Below, in pieces: positions 11,501 to 19,302 of a stretch of 64,000 nt of DNA. The stretch spans positions 32,867 through 96,866 of the forward strand of contig CASTSB010000006.1 of assembly GCA_949451605.1 (NCBI GenBank), given 5' to 3'. Both the position numbers and the translations under genes were made by a program. The notes under the pieces were generated by a model. That model was not told where the DNA came from. It searched no databases and was given only the letters and a program-made list of their open reading frames with translations. Source of the stretch: an uncultured Bacilli bacterium (GTDB lineage: Bacteria > Bacillota_I > Bacilli_A > RF39 > UBA660). Within the stretch, counting starts at the first letter, position 1. The number at the start of each line of letters is the position of its first letter.

Positions 11501-12756
11501 TAACTAATAATGTAACCACAATGGATAGAATGTTTTGTCAATGTAGCAGCTTAACTAGTCTTGATGTGAGCAATTTTAATACAGCTAATGTGACAATTAT
11601 GCAGTCAATGTTTTTTGATTGTAATAAACTAACTGAAATAGATGTATCAAATTTCAATACAGAAAAAGTTACTAATATGTTTAAAATGTTTTTTCAATGT
11701 AAATCAGTTACAAATTTAAATTTAAGTAATTTTAATACTCCTGTATTAACAGCAATGGATCAAATGTTTAGAGATTGTAACGTATTAACTTCTTTAGATT
11801 TAAGAGGATTTAATACCAGTCAAATTACAAAGATGGATTATTTATTTTATAATTGTAAAAAATTAACAACAGTTCAAATTGATTCTAGTATATTTAAAAC
11901 TGATAAAGTAACAAGTTTAGGTTGGATGTTTTATAATTGCAATTCTCTAACTTCTATTGATACTTCAAAATTTGTTGCTACAAATGCGACCCAATTAAAA
12001 TGTATGTTTTATAATTGCAATGCTTTAACAAATTTAGACTTATCTATGTTTAGTAATACTCCTGCAACTAATACTAGTTGGATGTTTTATAATTGTTCTT
12101 CTTTAGTAACATTAAACATAAGTAATTTTAATCCTTCATCATCAACAACAATGGAGCGTATGTTTAATAAATGTAATAAATTAACAGCACTTAATGTGTC
12201 AAAATTTAATACTAGTAATGTTACTAACATGAATTGTATGTTTGATAGTTGTGGGAGTTTAACTACTTTAAATATAACTAATTTTAACACTTCTAATGTT
12301 ACGAATATGGGGGCAATGTTTACGGCTTGTTATGGTTTATCATCATTAAATGTAAGTAATTTTAATACAAGTAAGGTTACAAATATGAGTTCAATGTTTG
12401 CTTCTTGTTTTGGTCTAACTTCGCTTGACTTAAGTAATTTTGATACATCTAGTCTAACTGATATGAGTTCTATGTTTTACTATTGTAACAAATTAACTAC
12501 TTTAAATTTAAATAATTTTAATACGAGAAAGGTTACTAATATGTATGGATTATTTAATCAATGTTCAGGTTTAAAAACAATTTATATAGATGGAATAGAT
12601 TTTATGCCACCTAGCACATGTAATTTTGATAGTATGTTTTTAAATACTACGAGTTTGCAAGGAATTTATGTTTATAATATTAGTTATTTAGAACCATATT
12701 TGTATAGTGATTATAGTGATCAGTTACAATCTTTACCATGGGAAGTGAGCCATTAG
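8548..12756 (+). CDS. BspA-type leucine-rich repeat surface protein, 1402 aa
   Basis: Starts at ATG 8548 after AGGAAGG. A membrane signal segment (about residues 17-32) leads into FGYAAFNSNLNISG, the signal motif shared with five other proteins here. Residues about 45-185 form a conserved domain with VDITNLGNVEMGI and C-x4-C-SLG, shared with the genes at 22876 and 50620. A linker domain with a DGG motif (IGQDGGVNANKDSSYLF) precedes about 39 repeats of the BspA/DUF285 kind, each around 23 residues (MxxMFxxC ... LDLSxFNTSxV). The protein ends without an LPxTG motif or C-terminal membrane anchor, so surface attachment would be by the uncleaved N-terminus or non-covalently. Related proteins bind host matrix or other cells; the ligand here is unknown. 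Confidence 0.93.
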   Translation: MDNFFRKLEKYINRKNISLLIVCIIMLLSFGYAAFNSNLNISGFSADVRIREDIRITGIRTSSFNNASSTYEDYNKKNIQVGVTLPSSTSEAVYSVDITNLGNVEMGILSINNLPDNLLLEVLDYEMNKVLCQDNKCSLGMTKTIRVKIKYKNGGFSASSTTYNLKLDFDFQRMYTVTYNTQAGANKTDKAINNGTYKLDYNQESVKPTSMAVKMNNQAITDYTYTYQEGILTIPNVSGDIVITNSYIDYLKVSGNPDSEDVQFFNQGIKRNEIESVTFKNSKAVSRAVVKSFDISQDNTGNIMAYYMDEDSNGLYELYIGQDGGVNANKDSSYLFKYMTNLKNIDFTYYNTDAVTSMNSLFNYCSSLTSLDLSRFNTSKVTDMGWMFSVTSALTNLDLSMFDTREVTNMRSMFHTNSSLTELDLSNFITTKLTNMDSMFRGCSNLISLDLSSFNTSNVTNMESLLYEDIKLNDLKFTPNIFLTNNVTSMGWMFYKCNALGNIDTSKFVATEAVQLKSMFAQCTSMTTIDLSNFMQTKAEDTSFMFSGCTNLKNVNISNLDVSSSTSFNQMFNSCSSLISVDLSGFNANSVTSTYRMFYGCESLSNIKFNNFDGSKNTTMYQMFYNCGNLTNLDLSSFNTASVKNMQSVFYCCSKLSTITLNPTIFKTDNVTNMGWMFFRCNALTAVDTSKFTATNVEQMKSMFCDCSELTSLNLSNFTSSKVTNNDFMFSGCSKLSSLIINNFNPNLSTSMQGMFDGCSELTSLDISKFSTSNVTNMQSMFSGCHKIVTITFDKSLFLTDKVKNLSGMYNECFKLISLDLSNFNTANVTTMRIMFQQCNNLSSININPNLFITSAVTDFVAMFNQCSVLTNVDTSKFVATNATDTKWMFRSCSNITSINLSNFISSKTTDTSYMFSGCTSLTNLEISKLDTSNVVNMSNMFNECNSLVSLNVINFNTSNVTNMELMFYNCNKLTTLTFDKTKFLTNNVTTMDRMFCQCSSLTSLDVSNFNTANVTIMQSMFFDCNKLTEIDVSNFNTEKVTNMFKMFFQCKSVTNLNLSNFNTPVLTAMDQMFRDCNVLTSLDLRGFNTSQITKMDYLFYNCKKLTTVQIDSSIFKTDKVTSLGWMFYNCNSLTSIDTSKFVATNATQLKCMFYNCNALTNLDLSMFSNTPATNTSWMFYNCSSLVTLNISNFNPSSSTTMERMFNKCNKLTALNVSKFNTSNVTNMNCMFDSCGSLTTLNITNFNTSNVTNMGAMFTACYGLSSLNVSNFNTSKVTNMSSMFASCFGLTSLDLSNFDTSSLTDMSSMFYYCNKLTTLNLNNFNTRKVTNMYGLFNQCSGLKTIYIDGIDFMPPSTCNFDSMFLNTTSLQGIYVYNISYLEPYLYSDYSDQLQSLPWEVSH
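9586..12666 (+). repeat. Tandem BspA-type repeats with higher-order duplication
   Basis: About 39 units of roughly 69 bases. A larger block recurs in which an MGWMF-type unit (or a variant) precedes a DTSKF-[VT]-AT unit: its copies begin near 10015, 10565, 11125 and 11912. The first three are spaced by about eight units. Confidence 0.85.
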
Positions 12757-12770
12757 GCTCTTTTTCTTTT
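12747..12770 (+). terminator. Terminator of the large BspA-type gene
   Basis: GAGCC (12747-12751) / GGCTC (12756-12760) with the stop codon in the loop, followed by TTTTTCTTTT. Confidence 0.85.
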
Positions 12771-12827
12771 TGGGCTTTTTTTTATATAAGGTTTATGGTA
12801 TAATTTAGCAAGAAAGAAGTGAGAAAC

Positions 12828-14450
12828 ATGAATAATAAAACATTTATATTTGGACATAAGAGACCTGATTCAGATAGTATCATGTCTGCAATTGGACTTT
12901 CTTATTTAAAAAATCAATTAGGAGAGGATACTGAACCTAGAGCACTTGGTAGTGTTAATAAGGAAACAGCATATGCGCTTGATTATTTTAAGTTGGATAC
13001 ACCAGAATATTTAAATGATGTTAAATTACAACTTAAAGATGTTAACTATCATAAAGAGTTTTTAATTAAAGAAAATGATAGTATTTATGATGGTTATCAA
13101 TATATGTTGAAGGAAGGACTTACTGGTCTTCCTGTTGCAAAAGAAGATGGTGAGTTTACTGGACTTATTACTATTAAGGATCTTTCACGTGTTATTATTA
13201 ATGAAAATATTGAGGATTTATATACTTCATATGATAATATTATGCATGTATTAAAAGGTGAAGAATTAGTAAGAGCTAATGATGAGATAGTAGGTAAGCT
13301 AATAGTTGCAGCATATCGTAGTACAACATTTATTAAAAATATTGATTTAGATAATAATACAGTTTTAATAGTAGGAGATCGTCATAGTATTATTGAGCAT
13401 GCAGTTAATAAAAAAGTAAAATTATTAATTATATCAGGTGATTCTGAAATTAAAGAAGAACATTTAGAGATTGCTCGTAAAAATAATGTTAACGTTATTA
13501 GAACACCTTATGATTCATATCATATAGCTAAGTTAGTAGGTTTAACTAATTATATTAAAACAATGATTAGAAGTTATAATCCTACAAAGTTTGAAGATAC
13601 AGAATTTGTATCAACTGTAATTGAAGTTAATAATAAGCTAAAACATACTAATTATCCAATTGTTGATAAGAATAACAAATGTTTAGGATTACTTAGAATA
13701 ACAGACTTAAATGAAAAAAATCCTAAAAAAGCTATTTTAGTTGATCATAATGAAAAATTACAAAGTGCCGAAGGGTTAGATGAAGCTTTAATTTTAGAAA
13801 TATTTGATCACCATAATTTAGGAAGTATTACTACATCAAATCCAATTAACTTTAGAAATATGGCAGTTGGTTCAACATGTACAATTGTTTATACATTATT
13901 TAAGGAGAAGAAAGTTAAAATTCCAAAGAAAATTGCAGGAGCATTACTTTCAGGAATTTTATCAGATACTTTAATTCTTAAAAGCCCAACTGCTACTAAG
14001 GTTGATGAAGAAGCAGTATTAGAACTTGCTAAGATAGCTGGAGTAGATTATAAAGAATATGGTATGAACATGTTAAAAGCTGGTACTTCAGTTGAAGGTA
14101 TGACTAAGGAAGAAGTATTATATAACGACTTTAAATTATATACTGTAAATGATAAAAAGTTTGGTATAGGGCAATTCTTTACTATGAATTTTGATGAAAT
14201 GAAAAAAGAGATGGATGAGTACGTAAGTGTATTAGATGAAATAGCATCTGCAAATGAATATAATTTAGTTGCTTTATATGTAACAGATATTATAGAAAAT
14301 GGTAGTTATGTATTATATAACTCTAAGGGACAAGAAGCTATGGAACTAGCTTATGATAATAGAGAAGTAAGTGAAGGTATGTTTATTGAAGGATGTATGT
14401 CTCGCAAGAAAAATGTTGTTCCTATCATTATGCAGGTATTTGAAAACTAA
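12828..14450 (+). CDS. ppaC: Manganese-dependent inorganic pyrophosphatase with CBS domains (family II)
   Basis: Hydrolyses pyrophosphate in the cytosol; the CBS insert lets adenine nucleotides regulate activity in this subclass. The DHH-family N-terminus is FGHKRPDSDSIMSAIG, then an inserted CBS pair around residues 65-125 and 250-300 (LPVAKEDGEFTGLITIKDL; YPIVDKNNKCLGLLRITDL) enclosing a DRTGG-like segment, then the metal site FDHHNLGS, GSTCTIVY and the DHHA2 domain. At about 540 residues it matches CBS-PPases rather than the 310-residue simple form. ATG 12828 is preferred over the in-frame GTG 12819 because the A/G-rich SD (AGAAAGAAGTGAG) lies between them. TATAAT at 12799 with TGG in front is a likely -10. 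Confidence 0.93.
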   Translation: MNNKTFIFGHKRPDSDSIMSAIGLSYLKNQLGEDTEPRALGSVNKETAYALDYFKLDTPEYLNDVKLQLKDVNYHKEFLIKENDSIYDGYQYMLKEGLTGLPVAKEDGEFTGLITIKDLSRVIINENIEDLYTSYDNIMHVLKGEELVRANDEIVGKLIVAAYRSTTFIKNIDLDNNTVLIVGDRHSIIEHAVNKKVKLLIISGDSEIKEEHLEIARKNNVNVIRTPYDSYHIAKLVGLTNYIKTMIRSYNPTKFEDTEFVSTVIEVNNKLKHTNYPIVDKNNKCLGLLRITDLNEKNPKKAILVDHNEKLQSAEGLDEALILEIFDHHNLGSITTSNPINFRNMAVGSTCTIVYTLFKEKKVKIPKKIAGALLSGILSDTLILKSPTATKVDEEAVLELAKIAGVDYKEYGMNMLKAGTSVEGMTKEEVLYNDFKLYTVNDKKFGIGQFFTMNFDEMKKEMDEYVSVLDEIASANEYNLVALYVTDIIENGSYVLYNSKGQEAMELAYDNREVSEGMFIEGCMSRKKNVVPIIMQVFEN

Positions 14451-14461
14451 AAGGAGTAAAT

Positions 14462-15301
14462 ATGAAAGATAAATTATTATTTATTATTAAGGGGTTCTTT
14501 TTTGGAGTTGCTAATATAATTCCTGGAGTTAGTGGTGGTACTATTGCTATTACTATGGGAATATATGAAGATATGTTAGCTAGTATTTCAGGATTTTTTA
14601 AAAATCCAATGAAAAGTATTAAGTATTTAATGCCACTAGGTATAGGAGCAGTTCTTGCTATATTACTTATGAGTAAAGTAATAAGCTTTTCTCTTGATAA
14701 GTATCCTGCTCCTACAACTTTGTTCTTTATTGGACTCATTTTAGGAGGTATTCCTCTTCTTGCTAAGAAGGTAAAGAATGAGCGTATTAAACCATTTAAT
14801 ATTTTACTTTTTTTAATAACTTTTGGAATTGTTATTGCTATGAATTTTATGAAGGCTGGTAGTACTAATATGGATTTATCTAATCCTACTTTTATTACAG
14901 CAATTTTACTTTTCTTAGTAGGTATGGTAGCTGCAGGTACTATGGTTATTCCTGGTATTAGTGGTTCTTTTGTACTAATGTTACTTGGGGCTTATGAACC
15001 AATTGTAAAAATAATAGGTGATATAACTAATTTTTCCAATTTAGGCCATAATTTGTTCATTTTAATTCCTTTTGGAATTGGTGTTGTACTTGGAGTAATT
15101 GTGATTGCTAAAATACTAGAATTTTTATTTAGTAAATATGAAGTTTCAACTTATTATGCTATTTTAGGGTTTATAGTATCTAGTATTATAGCTTTATTTA
15201 CTATTGTTCTTGGAGTTAAAATTTCAACTATTGAATTAATTATTGGTGCTATTTTATGTCTTCTTGGCATATTAGTAGGTTATAAGTTAGGAGATGAATA
15301 G
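14462..15301 (+). CDS. DUF368 polyprenyl-phosphate transporter (PopT family)
   Basis: 279-residue polytopic membrane protein. The DUF368 signature is present twice as an internal pseudo-repeat: IIPGVSGGTIAITMGIYED near residue 20 and VIPGISGSFVLMLLGAYEPI near 164. The family has been shown to transport undecaprenyl phosphate from the outer to the inner leaflet. It lies 11 bases after the pyrophosphatase and its stop codon is one base upstream of the UppP start, so both are surely in one operon. Together the two would recycle the lipid carrier for wall synthesis. Confidence 0.9.
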   Translation: MKDKLLFIIKGFFFGVANIIPGVSGGTIAITMGIYEDMLASISGFFKNPMKSIKYLMPLGIGAVLAILLMSKVISFSLDKYPAPTTLFFIGLILGGIPLLAKKVKNERIKPFNILLFLITFGIVIAMNFMKAGSTNMDLSNPTFITAILLFLVGMVAAGTMVIPGISGSFVLMLLGAYEPIVKIIGDITNFSNLGHNLFILIPFGIGVVLGVIVIAKILEFLFSKYEVSTYYAILGFIVSSIIALFTIVLGVKISTIELIIGAILCLLGILVGYKLGDE

Positions 15302-15302
15302 C

Positions 15303-16121
15303 ATGAGTATAATTGAAACTATTATTTTAGGTATTGTACAAGGTATAGCTGAGTTTTTACCAATATCTTCATCAGGACATTTAATTATATTTAGAGATAT
15401 TTTTGGAATTGGTGCTGGTATTTCTCATGATATGGAACTTGCTTTTGATATAGCACTTCATTTTGGAACATTACTTGCAATTGGCATATATTTCTTTAAA
15501 GATTTTATTTCTATGATTACTAAGGGTTTAACAAAAGGTGTTAAGGATAGTGAAGGAAAAATTCTTTGGTATTTAATTATAGCTACTATTCCTGCTGCTA
15601 TTTTTGGACTTCTTTTTGAAGATGTTATTGAGAATGCAATTAGGGGGAATTATATAATTATTGCAGCTGCTTTAGCTTTTATGGGAATTGTAATTTATCT
15701 ATGTGATAAATATTCTAAAAATGAAAAAACTGTAAAAGAGATGAGTTTAAAAGATGCTTTTTTAATTGGATGTAGCCAAGTATTTGCTTTAATTCCTGGG
15801 TTTTCTAGAAGTGGAACAACTATAGCTTGTGCAAGACAACTTGGAATTGAACGTGGAGAGGCTGCAAAGTTTTCCTTCTTTTTAAGTGCTCCAGTTGTGT
15901 GTGGAGCTGTCTTATTAAAAGTAATTAAAAAGAGTACATGGACAATAATTATGGCAAATATATCTACTTTTATTATTGGAATTCTTGTTTCATTTATTAT
16001 TGGTCTTTTATGTATAAAATATTTATTGAAATATTTGGATAATCATAATTTTAAAGTATTTATGATTTATAGAGTATTAATGGCAATAGTAGTATTATTA
16101 TTTGTTATGTTTGGAGTGTAA
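15303..16121 (+). CDS. uppP: Undecaprenyl-diphosphatase
   Basis: Removes the terminal phosphate of undecaprenyl pyrophosphate at the outer membrane face and is linked to bacitracin tolerance. Hallmarks: GIVQGIAEFLPISSSGHLII near the N-terminus and the second motif FALIPGFSRSGTTIA. ATG 15303 is chosen because AGGAGATG (15288-15295) is at proper distance; the ATG at 15294 lies inside that SD. 272 residues, about the usual length, with about eight membrane segments. Its product is the substrate of the DUF368 transporter encoded just upstream. Confidence 0.96.
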   Translation: MSIIETIILGIVQGIAEFLPISSSGHLIIFRDIFGIGAGISHDMELAFDIALHFGTLLAIGIYFFKDFISMITKGLTKGVKDSEGKILWYLIIATIPAAIFGLLFEDVIENAIRGNYIIIAAALAFMGIVIYLCDKYSKNEKTVKEMSLKDAFLIGCSQVFALIPGFSRSGTTIACARQLGIERGEAAKFSFFLSAPVVCGAVLLKVIKKSTWTIIMANISTFIIGILVSFIIGLLCIKYLLKYLDNHNFKVFMIYRVLMAIVVLLFVMFGV

Positions 16122-16123
16122 TT

Positions 16124-16876
16124 ATGGAACAAGCAAAATTAGGACTTATAGTAACTTTGGCACTTGGTATGTTTATACTTATTGGTGCCTTAATTGCTTT
16201 TATAATTAATAAAAAAGATAAGGTAGTAGATTTTTCGTTAGGTCTTGCTTTTGGTGTTATAGCGATGCTTATTGTTACAGATTTATTACCTGAAATATTT
16301 GAACATATAGAACTTAAGAATAGTTACTTATTTATAATTTTTACAATAGCAGGATATTTTATTTTAAAAATTCTTGATAAATTTATTCCTGATCATGAAG
16401 ATGAACATATGAATAAAAAAGAATTAAATAACAATTTAATTCATATCGGTGTTATTACTTCACTTACTTTAGCGTTACACAATATTATTGAGGGAATGGC
16501 TGTTTATTCTACAATAATTACTAGTACTAATTTAGGAGTTGCAGTAACTCTTGGAGTTGGGTTTCATAATATTCCTCTTGGTATGGTAATTGCTGGAGCT
16601 TTTTATCAAAGTAATGAAAATATTTATAAAACTATTTTAAATATTATTTTAGTTTCTCTTTCAACTTTTGTTGGAGGATTAATAATGTTTTTCTTAAATG
16701 TTTCAACGATATCTTTTGTAGTTCTTGGAATATTACTTTCTCTTACTTTAGGAATGCTTTTATTTATTTTATTTGATGAATTGTTTCCAAGAATAAGAGA
16801 ATCACATCATAAAAGAGTTACTTATACTGGTATGATTATAGGAATAATTATTCTTTTAATTGCATTATTTGTATAG
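16124..16876 (+). CDS. ZIP-family metal cation transporter
   Basis: 250-residue membrane protein with about eight helices. The metal-transport helices are visible as LTLALHNIIEGMAV and GVGFHNIPLGMVIAG, the paired HN(I/F)(P/I)EG-type motifs of ZIP (ZupT/GufA subgroup) carriers. A His/Asp/Glu-rich loop (PDHEDEHMNKK) sits before them. It follows uppP by two bases and belongs to the same transcription unit. Zn, Fe or Mn uptake is the family role; the ion is not predictable. The pyrophosphatase in this unit needs Mn, so a manganese link is possible but speculative. Confidence 0.87.
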   Translation: MEQAKLGLIVTLALGMFILIGALIAFIINKKDKVVDFSLGLAFGVIAMLIVTDLLPEIFEHIELKNSYLFIIFTIAGYFILKILDKFIPDHEDEHMNKKELNNNLIHIGVITSLTLALHNIIEGMAVYSTIITSTNLGVAVTLGVGFHNIPLGMVIAGAFYQSNENIYKTILNIILVSLSTFVGGLIMFFLNVSTISFVVLGILLSLTLGMLLFILFDELFPRIRESHHKRVTYTGMIIGIIILLIALFV

Positions 16877-16900
16877 AGAGAATAATAGAGGTGAAGTAGT

Positions 16901-17629
16901 ATGAATAGTTTTTTATTTCTTTTTCTACTTTTTATTATTTATTCAATAGTAGGATATTTTGTAGAAATACTTGCTTGTAGTATATATAGTAAAAAGTTTA
17001 TTTTTAGTCGAGGTTTTTTAATAGGACCTTACTTACCAATTTATGGAACAGGAGTAGTACTTATTACTATTTTCTTGAGTAAATATCGAGATGATTTATT
17101 GGCTCTTTTTATAATGAGTTGTGTATTTTGTACTATATTAGAATATATTACAAGTTATGTTATGGAAAAATTATTTAATCTACGTTGGTGGGACTATAGT
17201 GAGAAAAAGTTTCATATTAATGGAAGAGTTTGTTTATCTAATTCTATATTATTTGGTATTGGTGGTTTACTTATTGTAGAATTTTTTAATCCTTTGATAG
17301 TAAAATTTATAAATTATTTATCGCCATTTTGGTTTTATTTTATAAGTATTATTTTATTGTTTTTATTTATAGTGGACTTTTTAATGACAGTTGAGATAAT
17401 GATTAAAGTTAAGGTTAATTTGTCAATGATTGAAGAGAAGGATGCTACTGAACAAATTAAAAAGGAAGTTAGAAAATCCTTAGCTAACTTTAATTTACTT
17501 ACTGTTAGATTATTAAAATCATTTCCTAATATGGAAAAAATTAATGGTAGTGAATTCTCTAAATTAAAAAATACTATTAATAATATTAGAAAAGAAAAAG
17601 TTAATAAAAAGAAAAATAAGGAAGCTTAG
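16901..17629 (+). CDS. Putative membrane protein, CmpB/ABC-transporter-type (PF06541-like)
   Basis: 242 residues, about five or six membrane segments in the first 170 residues and a charged cytosolic tail. The pattern SIVGYFVEILACSI, FSRGFLIGPYLPIYGTG, EYITSYVMEKLFNLRWWDYS and NGRVCLSNSILFG matches the family annotated as putative ABC transporter permeases (CmpB). No ATPase partner is encoded nearby, so the transporter label is doubtful. SD AGAGGTGA precedes ATG 16901. Last gene of the unit starting at the pyrophosphatase. Confidence 0.75.
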   Translation: MNSFLFLFLLFIIYSIVGYFVEILACSIYSKKFIFSRGFLIGPYLPIYGTGVVLITIFLSKYRDDLLALFIMSCVFCTILEYITSYVMEKLFNLRWWDYSEKKFHINGRVCLSNSILFGIGGLLIVEFFNPLIVKFINYLSPFWFYFISIILLFLFIVDFLMTVEIMIKVKVNLSMIEEKDATEQIKKEVRKSLANFNLLTVRLLKSFPNMEKINGSEFSKLKNTINNIRKEKVNKKKNKEA

Positions 17630-17665
17630 TAAGAGTTTTCTTTTTTTATATAAACTTAGTTTATT

Positions 17666-17696
17666 GAAAAGTAATTAGTTTTACTTTTCTTTTTTT
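17666..17696 (+). terminator. Intrinsic terminator of the 12828-17629 unit
   Basis: GAAAAGTAA (17666-17674) / TTACTTTTC (17681-17689) with a six-base loop and seven T. Confidence 0.85.
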
Positions 17697-17699
17697 GTC

Positions 17700-17801
17700 T
17701 TAAAGCTTTTAGTTTTTTCAATTATTTTGCCTTTTGAAGATATATCAAAAGCTCTAGGACTTGACCTAGAAGAGTTAAAAAAGATTCAAGATAATCTATA
17801 A
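17700..17801 (+). pseudogene. Possible gene remnant (C-terminal fragment)
   Basis: A reading frame without start codon ends at TAA 17799 and reads LPFEDISKALGLDLEELKKI near its end. This helical pattern is like the C-terminus of Rpn/PD-(D/E)XK-type transposase-like nucleases or of HTH proteins. It lies between two terminators. Too short for a firm call; the rest of the 250-base gap is terminator and promoter sequence. Confidence 0.25.
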
Positions 17802-17817
17802 AAATATTTAATAAAAG

Positions 17818-17849
17818 AGACAAAATAAAAGCTATTTGTCTTTTTTTTT
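17818..17849 (+). terminator. Intrinsic terminator
   Basis: AGACAAA (17818-17824) / TTTGTCT (17835-17841), followed by nine T. Just downstream, a TGA-extended TATACT (17854-17859) may be the -10 of the gene at 17879. Confidence 0.8.
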
Positions 17850-17878
17850 ATGATATACTTTTTATAGTAGGTGATTAT

Positions 17879-18571
17879 ATGAATATTGATTTAAGAAGTA
17901 AAAAGATAATAGTTATATTATTATTGCTAGCTTTATTTTGCTTATCTATTGGATTTGCGATGTTTTCATCAACTTTAAATATAAAAAGTGAAGCAACTAT
18001 TAGTCCAGATGCTAGTAATTTTAATGTTATTTTGTCTAGTTCTTCATCTGCAATTGAAAAAGAAGAGATTGTTCCTACCTCAGCAACTGAAGCGGTGGCG
18101 GCTAATTCAACAAATGCTATAATTAGTGAAGATGGAAAGTCTTTATCAAATATAAGTGTTGCGTTTACAGAGCCTGGACAGTCTGTCACTTATAAAATTT
18201 ATGTGATAAATGATGGTAATTTGAAAGCTTGGTTAAAAAATTACGGTTTTTATAAAAAAACTAAAGAATTAAGAGTATGTACTCCAGGAGAAGGAGCAAA
18301 TGAAGAGTTAACTAGTATTGCTTGTGAAGGTATCAAATACGTTGTGAATCCCCATCTTTCTAGACAAGTTCTTGGACAAGGAACTACTTTTCCATTGTCT
18401 GGATCTGGTGAAAATGTTATGGGTGTTGGTGGAGGCTCATATATAGATGATAATTCATATTATGAAATTTATATAACTGTTAAGTATGAAGAAAATGCTG
18501 CTAGAGTTGATGGACCATTTACCGTTCAATTTTCAGACTTGTTATTTATATTTAGATCTTCTGCAAATTAG
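17879..18571 (+). CDS. Exported EPGQ-motif protein (intact paralogue of 880 and 40707)
   Basis: 230 residues. N-terminal signal segment (ILLLLALFCLSIGFAMF) leads into SSTLNIKSEA, the shared signal motif. The mature part has AFTEPGQSVTYKIYVINDGN, a beta-strand-rich motif recalling the TasA/camelysin-like and DUF11-like 'N.GN' folds, a Cys-flanked segment C-TPGEGANEELTSIA-C, and the C-terminal ARVDGPFTVQFSD that is shared by all three paralogues. Single gene with its own terminator. Function unknown; secretion is inferred from the signal. No signal peptidase gene is nearby. Confidence 0.8.
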   Translation: MNIDLRSKKIIVILLLLALFCLSIGFAMFSSTLNIKSEATISPDASNFNVILSSSSSAIEKEEIVPTSATEAVAANSTNAIISEDGKSLSNISVAFTEPGQSVTYKIYVINDGNLKAWLKNYGFYKKTKELRVCTPGEGANEELTSIACEGIKYVVNPHLSRQVLGQGTTFPLSGSGENVMGVGGGSYIDDNSYYEIYITVKYEENAARVDGPFTVQFSDLLFIFRSSAN

Positions 18572-18572
18572 G

Positions 18573-18600
18573 ACAGTGCCTTGAGGTATTGTTTTCTTTT
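18573..18600 (+). terminator. Terminator of the 17879 gene
   Basis: ACAGTGCC (18573-18580) / GGTATTGT (18585-18592) with two G-U pairs and a TTGA loop, then TTTCTTTT. Confidence 0.7.
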
Positions 18601-18669
18601 GTCTAAAAATATAAAAATACGTGCTAAAGATTAGTATTTGTGATACTATTAAGTTAGGAAGGTGGGGTA

Positions 18670-19302
18670 ATGATGAGTTATCAGGTTTTATCTCCAAAAG
18701 GAAAGATTATAAGGACTGAACATAATTTTAAAATTGATGATAATAATAATTTGATTCAGGGTTTAATGACATGTTTAGATAAGCTTACTAAAATGAAAAA
18801 TTCTGAAGAAATAGAAGATTATCTTTTATATGGAAGTAATGAATTAGACATTAAAGAAGAGATAGCTAGATTACTTTTAATTGCTACTACTATTCCTAAA
18901 AATGAATCTCCAACAATGGATATAAGTAATAAATTAATAGAGAATCATATAATTGATGTTAACTCTTTGTTCATTAAAGAATTTTTAGAGTTGGAAGCTA
19001 GAAATAAAACTAATTCCTTTATGAAAAGTGATTTCTACTATCAAATATCTAAAATGGTTGAAGAGATGGAAGAGAAAAGTTTAATTGAGAGTAATTTTTA
19101 TCTTAATAATAGTATTATACTTATAAAAAGTATTAGAAATCTTTATATTTCATCCCTTGATGAGAATGTAGAGAGTGGCTTTTTAGATGCTAGATATAGG
19201 GAACCACTTATTGAACTTTTCCAACACAACTTAGATAATACACAAAAGAAAATGAAGAATGGAGTGTTAAACAATGTACAATTACAAACAAGATATCAAT
19301 AA
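18670..19302 (+). CDS. Hypothetical protein co-encoded with the hexose-phosphate mutase
   Basis: 210 residues, helical and charged, without signal peptide or membrane segment. I recognise no family. SD AGGAAGGTGGGG lies before the double ATG (18670/18673). Its 3' end overlaps the mutase gene by 29 bases in another frame, so translation of the two is probably coupled. A role near sugar-phosphate metabolism is suggested only by this arrangement. Confidence 0.6.
   Translation: MMSYQVLSPKGKIIRTEHNFKIDDNNNLIQGLMTCLDKLTKMKNSEEIEDYLLYGSNELDIKEEIARLLLIATTIPKNESPTMDISNKLIENHIIDVNSLFIKEFLELEARNKTNSFMKSDFYYQISKMVEEMEEKSLIESNFYLNNSIILIKSIRNLYISSLDENVESGFLDARYREPLIELFQHNLDNTQKKMKNGVLNNVQLQTRYQ

Noticed and set aside
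9586..12666. CRISPR-like or satellite repeat array
   Set aside because: The repeats are codon-phased, imperfect and encode BspA-type protein units throughout one open frame.
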